Source of the DNA: Phlebopus portentosus
Taxonomy: Eukaryota; Basidiomycota; Agaricomycetes; Boletales; Boletinellaceae
Assembly: GCA_037892935.1 (NCBI GenBank)
Contig: JAYXKI010000005.1
Coordinates: 248,001-312,000, forward strand
Length of the DNA: 64,000 nucleotides
Direction: 5' to 3'
The translations under genes and the position numbers were made by a program. Each line of letters opens with the position of its first letter. Positions within the stretch are counted from its first letter, which is position 1. Shown piece after piece: positions 11,882 through 22,814 of the stretch. Under the pieces are notes generated by a model. The model worked only from the letters and a program-made list of their open reading frames with translations, ran no database searches and was not told the origin of the DNA.

Positions 11882-14800
11882 TTAAATGTCTCTATGGAAG
11901 CTCTTCTCGATCACCCCGTCAATGAGGCGGTATCCGTTGGCCGCAAACAAGCGAGAATGCAGGAAAGGCTGCGTATCAAAGATATCGTGTTCCTTGGCCT
12001 ATGATTACGATGAGAATACGAAATGAACATCGCAGTTAAGGGCGACTTACACGCTCATCGAGCTCCGCTGCACTAATTGAAACCTTCTCAGGAGGCTCAC
12101 CACGCTGAGCCTGGTAGAAGCGAGCTTTATCCTTGACGATTTGGCCGAGGAGGAACGCCAACAATTCCTCGTGGTCTCGAGCTTGGGTAAGGTACTTGCG
12201 GAAGCCCTAAGGAACAGGAAGTCAGTAACAAAGCTAATTACGGTGTCCGGAAATCGATACGAACTCTCTCCAGTGTCCTCTTAATAGATGTCTTCTGTGC
12301 ACTGACGAAGCTACCGACCATGACTGAAATAGCAAGATCGATATCATCGCCTCGGACGTATTCCCGGAGGTGCATTTTCGCGCTGGCCTCGGCCATCCGG
12401 ATCATGCTTTCCAGATGGCGAACCGTAATAGGTATAGAGCCTGTCGCTAGTGACTCGCGGCGAAGGTCCGCAAAGAGCCGTGACAACTTTTCTTGGTCAA
12501 GGTCATATAGTTTGGTCGGACCTTCTCTTTGGCAAACATAATGTACTTGCGGAGAAGATCTTGCGGAATCATCTGTAATGATGCAGTTCAGAAACGCGAA
12601 TGATATCATGACACGGGTGCTCACATCTTCGTCAAGAGAAGTTCCGACGTCCATTTCTTCCGTCTCAGCATCAAACTGAGGGTGACTCCGGCGATGACTT
12701 CCGACAACGAATTTCGCGAGGAGTTCATCCGCTACAGGATCTACAGTATCCTTCACTACACAAAGAACATCGAAACGAGACAAAATAGGTTCTGTAAGTT
12801 CAACATTCTGTTGGAACGGTATGGTCGGATTGTAACGTCCACGAACAGGGTTGGCAGCAGCGATAATCGCACAGCGTGCCTGAAGAGTTGTGACGATTCC
12901 CGCCTTGGAAATGGATATAGACTGTTGTTCCATTGCCTCGTGGATCGATGTTCGGTCCGCATCATTCATTTTGTCGAACTCGTCAATGAGACAAGTACCT
13001 TTATCGGCGAGTACGAGAGCGCCGCCTTCAAGTGTCCATTCTCGGGTCACAGGGTCTTTCCGAACGCTTGCTGTGAGACCGACTGCAGAAGCGCCCTGGC
13101 CTGTCGTAAAGACGGCGCGATGCGCAGTCTTCTCGACGTACTTCAGAAACTGTGACTTTGCGGTACCCGGGTCTCCGAGCAGAAGTACGTTGATATCGCC
13201 TCGGATACGATGTTTACGATTGATGTCTTTCGAAACGCCGCTGAACAAGGAAAGTGCTATAGCCGTCTTGATATCCTCGTGTCCGTAGATAGATGGCGCG
13301 ATGGATTTGACGATGCGCTTACGAATGCGCTCATCACGAGCTAAAGCACGGATTTCACGTTCATCTTCCTCAGTAAGACGAAACGCTGCAAACAAATCCT
13401 CTTTCTTATTTATGTGATTTGCTTCAATGACGGTCGAGAAAACCGGGAAGCCGTTCTTGGAGTTGAGAGACGCATCGAAGTTATTCCGGTAGATACCAGT
13501 AACTTCCTGTTCCTGCCGTGAGGGAATGGAAGGATAAAAGTGAACACAAAAGCACTCACGACTTCTTCACCCGGTTTAGCTGAGTCAATCAGGTCCCAAA
13601 GGAGGATAACCTCCCGGTGCCTTGGAAGACGTCCTGGTGGCACTGAGCCAGGAGATTCCTGCAGTGTCATTTTTTGGTAGTTGCGATAAACGGTCTGTTC
13701 ACAGATCGTCAGAGCAGAATTTTGTTAGAAATGGAAAACTCACGTACCTGCTCCTGATTGACCTTGAAAGGACCTTTTCCTTCACAACTAGGACAGTAGC
13801 TAATGTGAACCTCCTTGCTGGCATCTTGGTAGAAAGGTCCAAGAACGGCGCCACATTTCCGGCAGTCGAATTTTACATACTTAAGTTGTGGGAATACGCC
13901 GCTTCGGCGCGTCACAACTCCGGTAACACGCACAAGGTTATTCAGATGCACACGACGCAGATCACGCAAGGACGCAGTGGACGGCAAATCCGTTATGCGG
14001 ACGTGAATTTCAGAATGAATGCGCTCGTAGTTTGGATACGAGATCAGCACGACAGAAAGAGCAACTTCATCGAATATAGCAAGCATCTGGCTTGGACAGA
14101 TAACCAGGAAGTAGGCGATGACGGCCATGGCATCCGCAAGATGAGTGTATGAAACCTCAAGAGATTCGGCGTTATCTGATACGATTGAATTAGAGAAAGT
14201 AACCTAACGCGTATTTTCAGACACCCACTTTCACCAAGGTTTCGAATGCGAGGGAAGTGAACCGAATTGCCTTGTTCATCAGTATATGAAGTAAGGAATT
14301 GACGGAAATGTTTCGCGATGGAACGACGGACGCGGTCAATTGCAATCCATTCAGCTATGGAGGTTGCCTTGATATCATGCAATTGCTCGAGAGGCATTTC
14401 GGCCTCGACACCCTCAGCATCGTCAATCTCAATGCGCTCATCATATTGACGGCGAGCGCGTCGTTTCATCCCAGCTAGAAGGCCACCATCCAGTCCTTCT
14501 TCCTCGCTTTCCTCACTTTGGAGAAGATCTGGCGCACGAGTACGCGCAGCAGCGCGCGCACCACGACGACCCTGCCGTTCACGTCGGTCTCGAAGCGCCA
14601 TGGCCCGTTCAGCCGCACGTCGTTGAGCCGCTGTCATCTCCCCAAATTCTTCTTCATCATTGAGTCCCGCCGCATCATACGTATCCAGAGCAGTATTTTC
14701 TGCGTAGTCTCTGAAAAGGGTATGAGCAACAGCTAAGTGCGAATAATGTTAAGATGGCACGTACTCTAACAGTGCCTCGCCAAAAAGGTCCTCTCCTTCA

Positions 14801-15092
14801 ACATCTTCCTCAGCGTCCACCGCATCATCATCGACATCCGGAACCACGTCCTGATCACTAGAAAACTCGTCCGTATCCTGAAAATGGGAAGGTGGAGATG
14901 ATGGAGGCAAAGATGAGCCGGACGGCCGACGCTGCGTGGCCGCCGGACGCGGTGTCGCGGTCGACTGCGCGCGCGAGCGCGACGGTGAGCGCCGGCGCTT
15001 TATGCGATGAGGCGTATGAGCTGGGGAAGACGACTGCAGATATACAGAATTAGTTCAAGACTGGCTGTATGCAGTCGACGCGAACTCACCAT
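11882..15092 (-). CDS. MCM2: DNA replication licensing factor MCM2
   Basis: Subunit of the MCM2-7 replicative helicase, acting in the nucleus at origins and forks. Reading the minus strand: an ATG-only first exon (15092-15090), a disordered Ser/Pro/acidic N-terminus ([20 protein letters not shown]... DEFSSDQD...), the MCM2-specific acidic and [14 protein letters not shown] region, IRNLGE, the OB-fold zinc motif (CRKC...CPSC), then the AAA+ domain with Walker [10 protein letters not shown], Walker B LIDEFDKM and arginine finger SRFD. Introns rejoin in frame at [47 protein letters not shown] and [18 protein letters not shown]. The last exon, after AAELDER, reads [22 protein letters not shown] and stops at 11882-11884. 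At the EEV junction two acceptors six bases apart are possible; the downstream one gives the family-standard EEVEVTG. The frame is intact throughout. Confidence 0.97.
15090..15092 (-). other. ATG-only first coding exon of MCM2
   Basis: On the minus strand the ATG is followed directly by GTGAGT (donor from 15089), and a CTGCAG acceptor at 15034-15039 opens exon 2 with TCGTCTTCCCCA. The coding part of exon 1 is thus a single Met codon and the intron is in phase 0. Starting inside exon 2 instead would need an ATG that is not there before the conserved region. Confidence 0.75.
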
Positions 15093-15303
15093 GGTTGTTG
15101 GTGAATAGAAAGAGACGCGTAAGAAAAGAGACGCGACGCGTGAATTAAGGCATTTTGATCTCCGCCCCAAACCGTTCTCCTTACGTAATTTTCTTGCTTG
15201 CACCCGCGTGCCCGTTTACCAGTCTACTCAATACATTCCTCACTATGGGAAACTTGAAGGAGCTCGGAAAATATTAGGTTCGGTTATTATTATTTGGAAG
15301 AAT

Positions 15304-16872
15304 TCAAACAGACTCGGTCTTTCGACCACAAACACCAAACATGTAATTGTTAAGGAAGTAAAACTCATCGTTCCCGCAATATTCTGGGAGAGCCTGCAGA
15401 TTCCTCCACGGGTTGCGACGCGGCTCCCAAGCGACTACTCCCCCAAGTTTATCCATGAAATCCCTGTCGTTCCTCGCTTCCGCCTGTGTGAATGCAGTTA
15501 CCACCGTAGGAACACCCATGTCTAGAAGTAGATTGATCGTTGGAGTCCAGCATACTTTAAGTTCAGCACAGTCCGCCATCAACGCGTTGAAGCAGATGAC
15601 GATATCAGGTATGGAACATACAGCCCGTGCACCAGAGCCATTGGTTTGGCGCTGTTCCTGAGCCCATTCGTAGTACGTGTTGGAGTGCATCGACTGAATG
15701 CGAACCAGTCCATTTGTTCTGCAATCAGCACAAGAATATCCCATATTATCGAAGCCAAGCGGTACTTCCAAACAGAGCATCGGAAAGTCTGCCCAGATCG
15801 GGTCCAATAAACCGCAATGTGAGTTGCTTGCACTCGGGAAGCAGGTGATGAAGCTCCTCAAATACCAGGGCTTGCTTCGCTACGAGATCATTCCCGCGTA
15901 CCCCGATGACGTGTATCTCGAGGTGCGAACGTGAAAGAAAGGGCCGGTATGCGGTAGGGAAGACACTAGAACCGGGGTTCTTTTCCATCCGCAAGCGCGA
16001 CTCGGGCTGGTCAAATAACTCCATTCCAGATAGCACGGTCATAGGATAGGTCAGATACGCAGAAGATCGGCGCAGTTCGAGCGAAGAATCATATGGCCAA
16101 TCGTTTTCAGGTCGCGACGACCATTCCACCCATGCATCCTCACTTGAATATGTGACGAGCGGTTTGTACTTCAATAGGCGACGTTCAGGATACCAAACTG
16201 GCTTGGCTGAATGGCGACAGTACTCTGCTTCATCATCATCATCTACGAGGACCAAAAGGTGCATCCTGCAGCGGGTAAGTTGTCCGCCAGGCTCGTAAGG
16301 CTCAAAAGCATGTCTGTTCCTAATCATTCGCTCGTGCCCGTCTGAACATGCAATACGGCGAAACATGTCTGGCAGCAGGTCAGCTGTTGTCCAGGATACT
16401 CCGGGTTCTTTCTCAAGTCATGGTCCGTCTTAAAGCATACCGCACAACGAGGCTCCAGGGTGACTATCTGTTGCTCTAGTTTAGCAAGTGGTCGGCCGAT
16501 CAGAGCTTCAAGCTGCATGATCGACCAATTCGTTCTCTTCAGTACGAATGCTTGGTACGCTTCGCGGCTTTGCGGTTCCTTTGGTATTACTATCATAGTC
16601 TCATCTACTCGCATGGTACTCCAAGCTCGGCAGAATCTATTGGGACAACGGGCAAGACGCTATAGGTTATTCATCAGATTATCGAAATATTAGACGTACT
16701 GCTTATGGACCCGATAGTCAGCTTTCTGGCAGTTCTCATCGCAATAGCTGATCGGTATCATCAGTTCATGACAATCCACAAACACACGCTAGAAGAAGAC
16801 GTACCTGATCCGCCTGCATCGAGAACACGTTAACAGACGTCCAGGAGACCCTCCGCACCGCATACAAGCCAT
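15304..16872 (-). CDS. MYND zinc finger / MSS51 C-terminal domain protein
   Basis: Related to yeast Mss51 (mitochondrial COX1 translation) only through its two domains; Agaricomycetes carry many such paralogues of unknown role. The start MACMRCGGSPGRLLTCSRCR splices to ISYCDENCQKADYRVHK and QFCRAW, giving a complete MYND C6HC pattern. A linker exon (MRVDETMIVIPKEPQSREAY...) and a central region follow, then the MSS51_C motif LEIHVIGVRGNDLVAKQALV, LLPECKQLTLRFIGPDL, SCADCRTNGLV, IPDIVICFNALMADC, TINLLLDMGVPTVVTAFTQA and NPWRN. Between FIGPDLGRLSDALFG and NMGYSCADC the frame changes by one base (about 15746-15760), and no convincing intron explains it. That is either an indel error or a lesion. 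The stop follows GRKTESV at 15304. Confidence 0.75.
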
Positions 16873-17434
16873 GCTGGAGCAACATGATCTTGAAATTTTC
16901 GATCGAAATATGAGAAAATCACTACCCACCCGCGAAAAGCACACCTAGGTATCTGAGGATACATAGCTAGATGCTGTCCAAAATGGAGTTCGTGTTGAAG
17001 GCTGGCTGAAGGGATGCTTCCACCAGCCTCGTTTTTCTACAATACGAGACATTACATTCGCAACTGATCCAGTCAGAAAACAAATCAAACTGCAGATGCC
17101 GCCGAGTTCCAGACACGCAGCCACGTATTCTGCAGCGTAATCGTCAAACAACGTCCGCACACCTCATATTGTGTTCAGGACAAGGATTAGACCGGCTCGC
17201 GATCTCTGCACCCCAGACGCCAGGAGAGCACCATGCAATCTACTGTACACCAAGCAATTGTCCCGGGATGTATAACCCGCTCAGAATCCACGTCGTGCCA
17301 TCTGCATCTGCCTAGACCAGAAAGGACATTTAAAAAGAAAAAACGACCGAAAAGGGACTTGACTCATGATGTCAAGTCCAAAAAGCCAGGATGACCAGCT
17401 CAAATCCTCAAATGCAGAGGGCAATTGCGAACTT
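16873..17434. other. Intergenic region, no gene recognised
   Basis: 562 bp between the MYND gene start and the end of the first thioesterase. A 71-codon minus-strand frame (16945-17160) is open but has no recognisable content. Confidence 0.4.
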
Positions 17435-18693
17435 TTACAGACGGCTCTTCGCCCTCCGTGAATCCTCCTCAGGAATGGTCAACGCCATCTGTGTCGAAAT
17501 GGCCAAGCAGATTTGGTTTTCACGCCATTTGGGATCCACCCCTTCACCTGAACCTAAATCGGAAGAGCGACTCCCAATGGTAGAGGGAGTAGTCCAAATT
17601 TCGACGAATTCGTCATGCCGTCCTTCCGTCATGAATCGGGATGATGCGTAGATTCCGAGAGTTCGCGGAGAGAAGGGTGAAGGTTGCGTATGAGGATTCG
17701 AGATGGAAGATGGCATTCGGGATTTGAACTCTACAGTCAATACTACCGTCGCAAACCAACTGTTGCCCGGTACATACAACAATTAGTCCAGCTCAATCAT
17801 AGTACTATGAAACGTACCTCGGTCCTGGATTCAGCTCGGGCGGGAGGAGAGAAGGAAGGTTCTTCATGCAATCAGCAAAGAAGGGTATCATGGGATCTTC
17901 AATACATCGTCCGGGTCCCTCAACTCGAGCCAGGCACCCCATTCAATTCCACAATCCGGAATTTGAGGTTCCGAATTATCAGATTGCGTTCTAGCTCTCC
18001 GAGCATTTTGTTCTTCGAAGAACCGATCTTCCGCTTTGTTCTGGTATAAATACTTGTCATTCGGTTTATCTAGAGTGACCAGTGAAGGATGCTTCGATAA
18101 AGGGATTCGCCGCCCATACGGAGAAGTTGGTAGCAGAGTAAGGTTTTCAGATGATGCCGGCGATAGGAGAGTTAGATCTGGAAGGACTCCATATATGAGC
18201 CGAGCAGTTATCTTCGTCTTTCCCTGCAAGAATCATCGAAGTAAGCAAGCGAAGCTGGCAGATTGGAGCAATCGACAAACACTCTGAGCTAGTTCTGCAT
18301 CTATATTAGTGAACGTCTTCCCTTTTCGTACTACCATGATACGAATCTCGCATTCCGATATGTCGACAGGTTGCAAGTAGTGTGCTGTAAGATGCACCGG
18401 ATCCGGATGAGGAGAGCTAGATTGCAGGTCGCCCACCGCAGAAAGAATTAACCCAACCGCGTATCCTAACATCCTCAAGCAAAATAAGTACAGAAGATAT
18501 GTACTATTAGATACAGATTGATGTTTACCGCCATGAGGTATCCTATACAGTGCGAGTCAACACGAGAAAATCGACCATAATTTAAGACTCACCCTCCGAT
18601 ACACCATGCCTCCGAAATTCGTGCCTTGTATAGAAAGAAATCATCCCTTTCGGAAGGAAGTTTCGTAACCTTCAGAGCGTCATTGAGGCCCAT
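17435..18693 (-). CDS. 4HBT_3-like (TesB-type double-hotdog) thioesterase family protein, copy A, frame broken
   Basis: Predicted acyl-CoA thioesterase-like protein. The start MGLNDALKVTKLPSERDDFF is followed by EAWCIGG, the micro-exon-encoded IPHG, GYAVGLILSAVGDLQSSSPH, PDPVHLTAHYLQPVDISE, IRIMVVRKGKTFTNIDAELA, GKTKITARLIYGVLPDLT, a middle linker, then MIPFFADCMKNLPSLLPP, WFATVVLTVEFKSRMPS, GIYASSRFMTEG and CLAISTQMALTIPEE. This is the usual two-hotdog layout of about 330 residues. Around 17890-17895 one base is missing compared with copy C: LKIP runs into TGA, while the next frame reads the conserved MIPFFADC. The gene is therefore either a recent pseudogene or carries a sequencing indel. 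Divergent from the single-hotdog gene at 18918 (225 bp apart). Confidence 0.75.
18529..18542 (-). other. 14-nt micro-exon in thioesterase copy A
   Basis: Minus-strand GATACCTCATGGCG, preceded by CTGTATAG and followed by GTAAAC. It supplies the conserved PHGG turn: spliced, CIGG-IPHGG-YAVGLIL reads in frame. The same exon with one C/T difference occurs in copy C at 20865-20878. Confidence 0.75.
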
Positions 18694-18917
18694 AGTGGAT
18701 TCTTTGAGATTGAGAATGCACGAGTGACAGACGAATAACTTCGACGGTAGTGACTCGGATTCAGATTGGTCCGGAGGATCCGGAGGGAAATTACACGTGA
18801 ATCTAACGCGTCGCGTCGATCTGAGCCGATCTCTGTCCATTCTCGTGATTTCCATTCTCGTGATTTCCTCTACCAACACAGCAGTCCGTCCGCAGCCTCA
18901 TCCTTGCCAACCCCCTT

Positions 18918-19475
18918 ATGCCTCCCGCCGTGAAATCCGCATCGGAACGTACGCGAGCCGTTTACCACTTCTTCCTTACCTACCAAACACGATGGAGCGA
19001 CAATGACCAATACTCGCACGTCAACAACGCAATTTACTATCATCTCATAGACTCTATTGTCAACACCTACCTCGCCGAGCGATGCGGTTGCGTCCCATCT
19101 ACATTATCCGCAACATTTGAATCTGCAGATATCTCGCCCATTGGACTCGTCGTATCATCGCATTGCGAGTTCTTCGCACCCATTTCGTTTCCCGAAGTTG
19201 TGACACTCGGCTTGAGAGTCGTCAAATTGGGTCGCAGCTCTGTTTCGTATGAGGTTGGGTTCTTTACAGAGCCCTCAAGCTCTAAACCTCCATCTGAGAA
19301 TGGGAAGAATGATGCGGACGGTGAAACGGTTCAAGAGACGGCAAAGGCCGTAGGTGGATACACTCACGTCTTCGTCGATAGGATCCATAGGCGTCCTGTA
19401 AAGGAGATGAGCCCGACTCTGAGGAACGGTTTACAAGTCATCGCTGCAGAGTTTTCGGTGAAATCGAAATTATGA
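18918..19475 (+). CDS. Single-hotdog (4HBT / YbgC-like) acyl-CoA thioesterase
   Basis: An intronless 185-codon gene. YHFFLTYQTRWSDNDQYSHV and NNAIYYHLIDSIVNTYLAE form the hallmark first strand and helix of the 4HBT family: the D-x-D-x-x-x-H-V-N-N pattern carries the catalytic Asp of YbgC/4-hydroxybenzoyl-CoA thioesterases. Later SHCEFFAPISFPEVVTLGLR and SVSYEVGFF complete the hotdog fold. Near the C-terminus AVGGYTHVFVDR and RRPVKEMSP match the usual last strand. The low-complexity insert SSSKPPSENGKNDADGETVQ lies in a loop. The start is the first ATG (MPPAVKSASERTRA), with no N-terminal targeting peptide evident. It sits between the two copies of the double-hotdog thioesterase and shares a 225-bp divergent promoter with copy A. 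Substrate unknown. Confidence 0.9.
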   Translation: MPPAVKSASERTRAVYHFFLTYQTRWSDNDQYSHVNNAIYYHLIDSIVNTYLAERCGCVPSTLSATFESADISPIGLVVSSHCEFFAPISFPEVVTLGLRVVKLGRSSVSYEVGFFTEPSSSKPPSENGKNDADGETVQETAKAVGGYTHVFVDRIHRRPVKEMSPTLRNGLQVIAAEFSVKSKL

Positions 19476-19784
19476 CATGCCGACGACCGTTGTCGAAGTT
19501 ACTACGTTCTCTGATTCCCAAAGATATCGACTCTCAAGGTAAAGCTTTGGACTACCCCGCTATATGTGCTTGTGTTGATCTCTGATATATACTGCTTACA
19601 GGACAACTCTTGTATCCCTTCATCGTATTGATGTCAAGAGAGCAGAAATGATCACTCTCGAACTAATGAGGCAGTGTAAGGTGTCTATCACGCTGCCTAT
19701 GCCTACGTTTGCGTAGAAGCGGACGCTCTTTTCTTCGTCGGAATGCAACTGCGTTTAGAATTCGGGATGCATTGAACCAGAGAA
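19476..19784. other. Convergent intergenic region
   Basis: 309 bp between the 3' ends of the single-hotdog gene (+) and thioesterase copy C (-). No other signal seen. Confidence 0.5.
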
Positions 19785-21043
19785 TTAGAGACGACCTTTC
19801 CTCGGCGAATTCTCCCAAGGGATAGTCAACGCCATCTGCGTCGAAATGGCTAAGCAGACTTGCTTGTCGCGCCACGTCGGGTCCACCGGCGAACGGCTTC
19901 CAATGATCGACGGAGCAGTCCAAACCTCCACATACTCATCGTGTCTTCCCCCGTCATGAATCTAGATGACGCGTAAATGCCAACTGTTCGCGGAGAGAAG
20001 GGTGAATGCTGTGCATCTGGAGTCGAGATGGAAGTTGGGATACGAGATTTGAACTCGACAGTCAAGACCACCGTCGCAAACCACCTATTAGCCAATGTCA
20101 GGAATCAGCCTCATTCGGATTTTATCGACGTCGTACTCATATTGGTCCTGAGTTCATCTCGTTCGGAAGGAGAAGAGGAAGGTTCATTATGCAATCAGCA
20201 AACAAAGGTATCATAGCAATCTCCATCAGGACATTCGGGTCCTTCAGCTTGAACCATGAGCCCGACTCGACACCGCAATCCGGAATTTCGGAAGGTCTCA
20301 AGTCGCCGGAATTGGCGGATTGTCGTTTCGCCCTCCGAGCATTCTGTTCTGCGAAGAAAGGATCTTCTGCTTTGATCTGGTACAGAAACTTGATGTGTGG
20401 TTCATCTGGAGTTGCTTGGGAAGGGTGCATAGACAATGGAATCCGGCGTCCGTATGGTGAAGTTGGAGTCAAAGTAAGGTTGCCAGGCGATGCCAATGAG
20501 GATAATTGAGTGAGATCTGGAAGGACTCCGTATATAAGCCGAGCAGCTATTCCCTGTTTTCACCGTCAATGTTAGGAAGAAATACTCTCAAACCCTAGCA
20601 GTTTTTAAAAACAAACCTTCTGAATCAAATCTGTATCTATATTCGTAAAGTTCTTCCCTCTCCGAATTATCTTCAACCGTACTTCGCATTCCGATACTTC
20701 GACGGATTGTAAGTAGTGTGCCGTGAGATGCACTGGATCCGGATGCGGGGAACTAGATTGCAGATCTCCCGCTGCAGTGAGGATGATTCCGACGACATAT
20801 CCTTAAACGAAAATCAGCCCTTTTCACGGGTTCGTATTACTTCAAATCAAAGGATTATCATTACCGCCGTGAGGTATCCTACAGGGAATTTTCGAATCAG
20901 ATTCGCGTCCAGACAAATTCGAAATTTACTATAAACGACTCACCCACCGATACACCAATCTTTGAAACTTTCCCTTTGTATATGTGAAGCTCACTTTCCT
21001 CTGAACGAACCTTCGTAGCTTGTAGGGCATTATGGAGGCTCAT
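19785..21043 (-). CDS. 4HBT_3-like (TesB-type) thioesterase family protein, copy C, frame broken
   Basis: Close paralogue of copy A with the same exon plan: MSLHNALQATKVRSEESELH, DWCIGG, micro-exon IPHG, GYVVGIILTAAGDLQSSSPH, PDPVHLTAHYLQSVEVSECE, ARLIYGVLPDLTQLSS, LTPTSPYGRRIPLSMHP, GSWFKLKDPNVLMEIAMIP, LFADCIMNLPLLLPNE, WFATVVLTVEFKSRIPT, GIYASSRFMTG. Two single-base deletions break the frame: near 20958-20968 (VS/KDWCIGG) and in a run of five C at 19948-19952. After the second, the other frame continues the family C-terminus (EVWTAPSIIGSRS, CLAISTQMALTIPWE) to a stop at 19785, homologous to the end of copy A. Either recent decay or homopolymer errors. Confidence 0.75.
20865..20878 (-). other. 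14-nt micro-exon in thioesterase copy C
   Basis: Minus-strand GATACCTCACGGCG, preceded by CCCTGTAG and followed by GTAATG. It encodes the IPHGG turn and joins CIGG to YVVGIIL in frame. Same length, phase and content as the micro-exon of copy A. Confidence 0.75.
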
Positions 21044-21644
21044 TGTGCAGTACGAGAGATTTCATGGTCGTTTTATTCATGCCTAAATATTATCCGTCGA
21101 ACTGAAAAACACGCGCGATTTTCGACGCATCAAAGATTCTGTCTGAGTAAACCGGCCGATCCCCGAGCCTCATAGTAAGCCACGCGCCAACTTGCACATA
21201 CTCAGCCAAGAAACCTGCAGAGACATACGAACTGATTATCATCTCATTCGCTGACCTACCGTTGTAGGGGGATATATGTACTCATGCTTTCGCCGGGATA
21301 TTGAATAGACAGTAAAGGAAATGAATGAGATAGACTGCAAGACTCGGTTTTCAATGTAGTCGACATTGTAATTAATCTCAACAACAAAATAGTTTATCGA
21401 GTCATCGCTCCATGCATCAAGGTCTCACATAAACAGCTTAACACGTCCACTATAGTGCTACTTATAGCAGAACCAAATGGGGGACGATGAAACCGGCTTT
21501 GGTAGACAATTGGGGGTCCAGGTTGTTACGATAGCAAGAACGCAGCTTAGAACACTGCCAGCCTCGTTGAAGCACCGTCATGTGCATAGCCCCGAATCTA
21601 TCTTAAGTATCAACTTTGCAGCTAGTGGTTAGCTGAAAACGCGC
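21044..21644. other. Intergenic region, no gene recognised
   Basis: About 600 bp between the start of thioesterase copy C and the end of the unidentified gene downstream (both minus strand). AT-rich, no feature recognised. Confidence 0.4.
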
Positions 21645-22814
21645 TTACCACGTTGAAACGATCCCAAAGCTTCCTTTAAACAGGAGATACTTTGCAGGCG
21701 GAATGACACTATCCTTTACCAGATTCTCTATCGTGCTCGAGTTGTTCGTTGATCTTCAAGATGAAACTAGTCTGTCGGATAAGTGAATGTCGGTGACGAT
21801 TTCCCTTTGTTTCCTCCCATTCGATCGTCACATGGTTTTTCCGTGAGTCGTAATCATCGCCCAACGCTGTTCTCCTATCAAGCCTCAGTTTGAAAGGACC
21901 CTTCCGTTCATAAAGCGGTGCTTCGAATGTCCCGGGTCGAGGCGGCGTTCCGGGAACTGGGCTATCTGATTAAAGCCGGAAGTGAAAGAAGTGAACTAGA
22001 GCTGTACCTTCTTCGGCATACTCATCAACCACGGATCCTATCCACTCGAAATACTTTTCAACAAACTTCTCAACTCTTTCCTGGCGTACAGGAGATTCTG
22101 GTCGTCTTGGGAAGAGACGTCGAGATGGTGTTACTGGTTTGATAATGGGTAACTTGAGGTCTCCGAGACGAGAGTCAAAAAGAACAAGAGGAATGGCCTC
22201 GTCTTGATGCGGAGAAAGAATGAAGCAGTGGACAATGCTGTTGTTATTAACTGTAGGTATTGCGAGAGATCAGGCCTGGCAGAGGTGGAGATGAAGTAAG
22301 TGAGAATTCGCTTCATGTGAGGATATGGGCGTCTACTTACGATTGAGCACCTTCTGCTGATAGAAAGTAGGCCGAAGGTTCGTGTAGTACAATTAGAGAC
22401 GGTGAACTCGGCAGGACAGTCTTGTTTAGGGACGTGGAAGAGCCCGAAAGCGGCTTGAACAATGAAAGAAGCAGAAGCCAATGTGCGGTACTTGGAGGGT
22501 AGCTGTATGTTCACAGCATCAGCACCAATCACCCTAATAAAGGGGAGAAGTAAACACAGTATAAGATCACATGCATACTAAATATCTATTCTAGACAACA
22601 GCGCTAGATATTCTCCTTTCGTCGCATTTATGTTCAGCCACTTGTCGTTGAAGTCTTGTAATAAGCTTGCAAGTGACTGTCGATTGGGAGACAGAAACAA
22701 AGCATTTCCAGCATTGTCCCGCAGATGTGAGACGCACAGGTGAATAGGCGCTGAGGGTGGGTAAGGTCCCTTGACTAGAAGACTGTTGAAAGACGGCAGT
22801 GAGGCGGGAAACAT
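21645..22814 (-). CDS. Unidentified multi-exon protein
   Basis: I do not recognise this protein, but the coding signal is clear. On the minus strand: MFPASLPSFNSLLVKGPYPP with APIHLCVSHLRDNAGNALFL, NINATKGEYLALL, IGADAVNIQLPSKYRTLASA, SFIVQAAFGLFHVPKQD, then IVHCFILSPHQDEAIPLVLF and DSRLGDLKLPIIKPVTPSRR, a charged helix RQERVEKFVEKYFEWIGSVV, EYAEED joined across a 42-bp intron to SPVPGTPPRPGTFEAPLYER, KGPFKLRLDRRTALGDDYDS, HVTIEWEETKGN, SFILKINEQLEHDRESG, and a last small exon SFGIVSTW with TAA at 21645-21647. The exon 1/exon 2 junction needs a weak donor (GTCTAG) or there is an error there. No transmembrane segment or signal peptide. Divergent from the kinase gene at 23173 (358 bp between starts). 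Confidence 0.6.

Noticed and set aside
13622..14152. 176-codon open frame on the plus strand
   Set aside because: Antisense shadow of MCM2 exons; no domain, and the minus-strand reading is conserved over its whole length.
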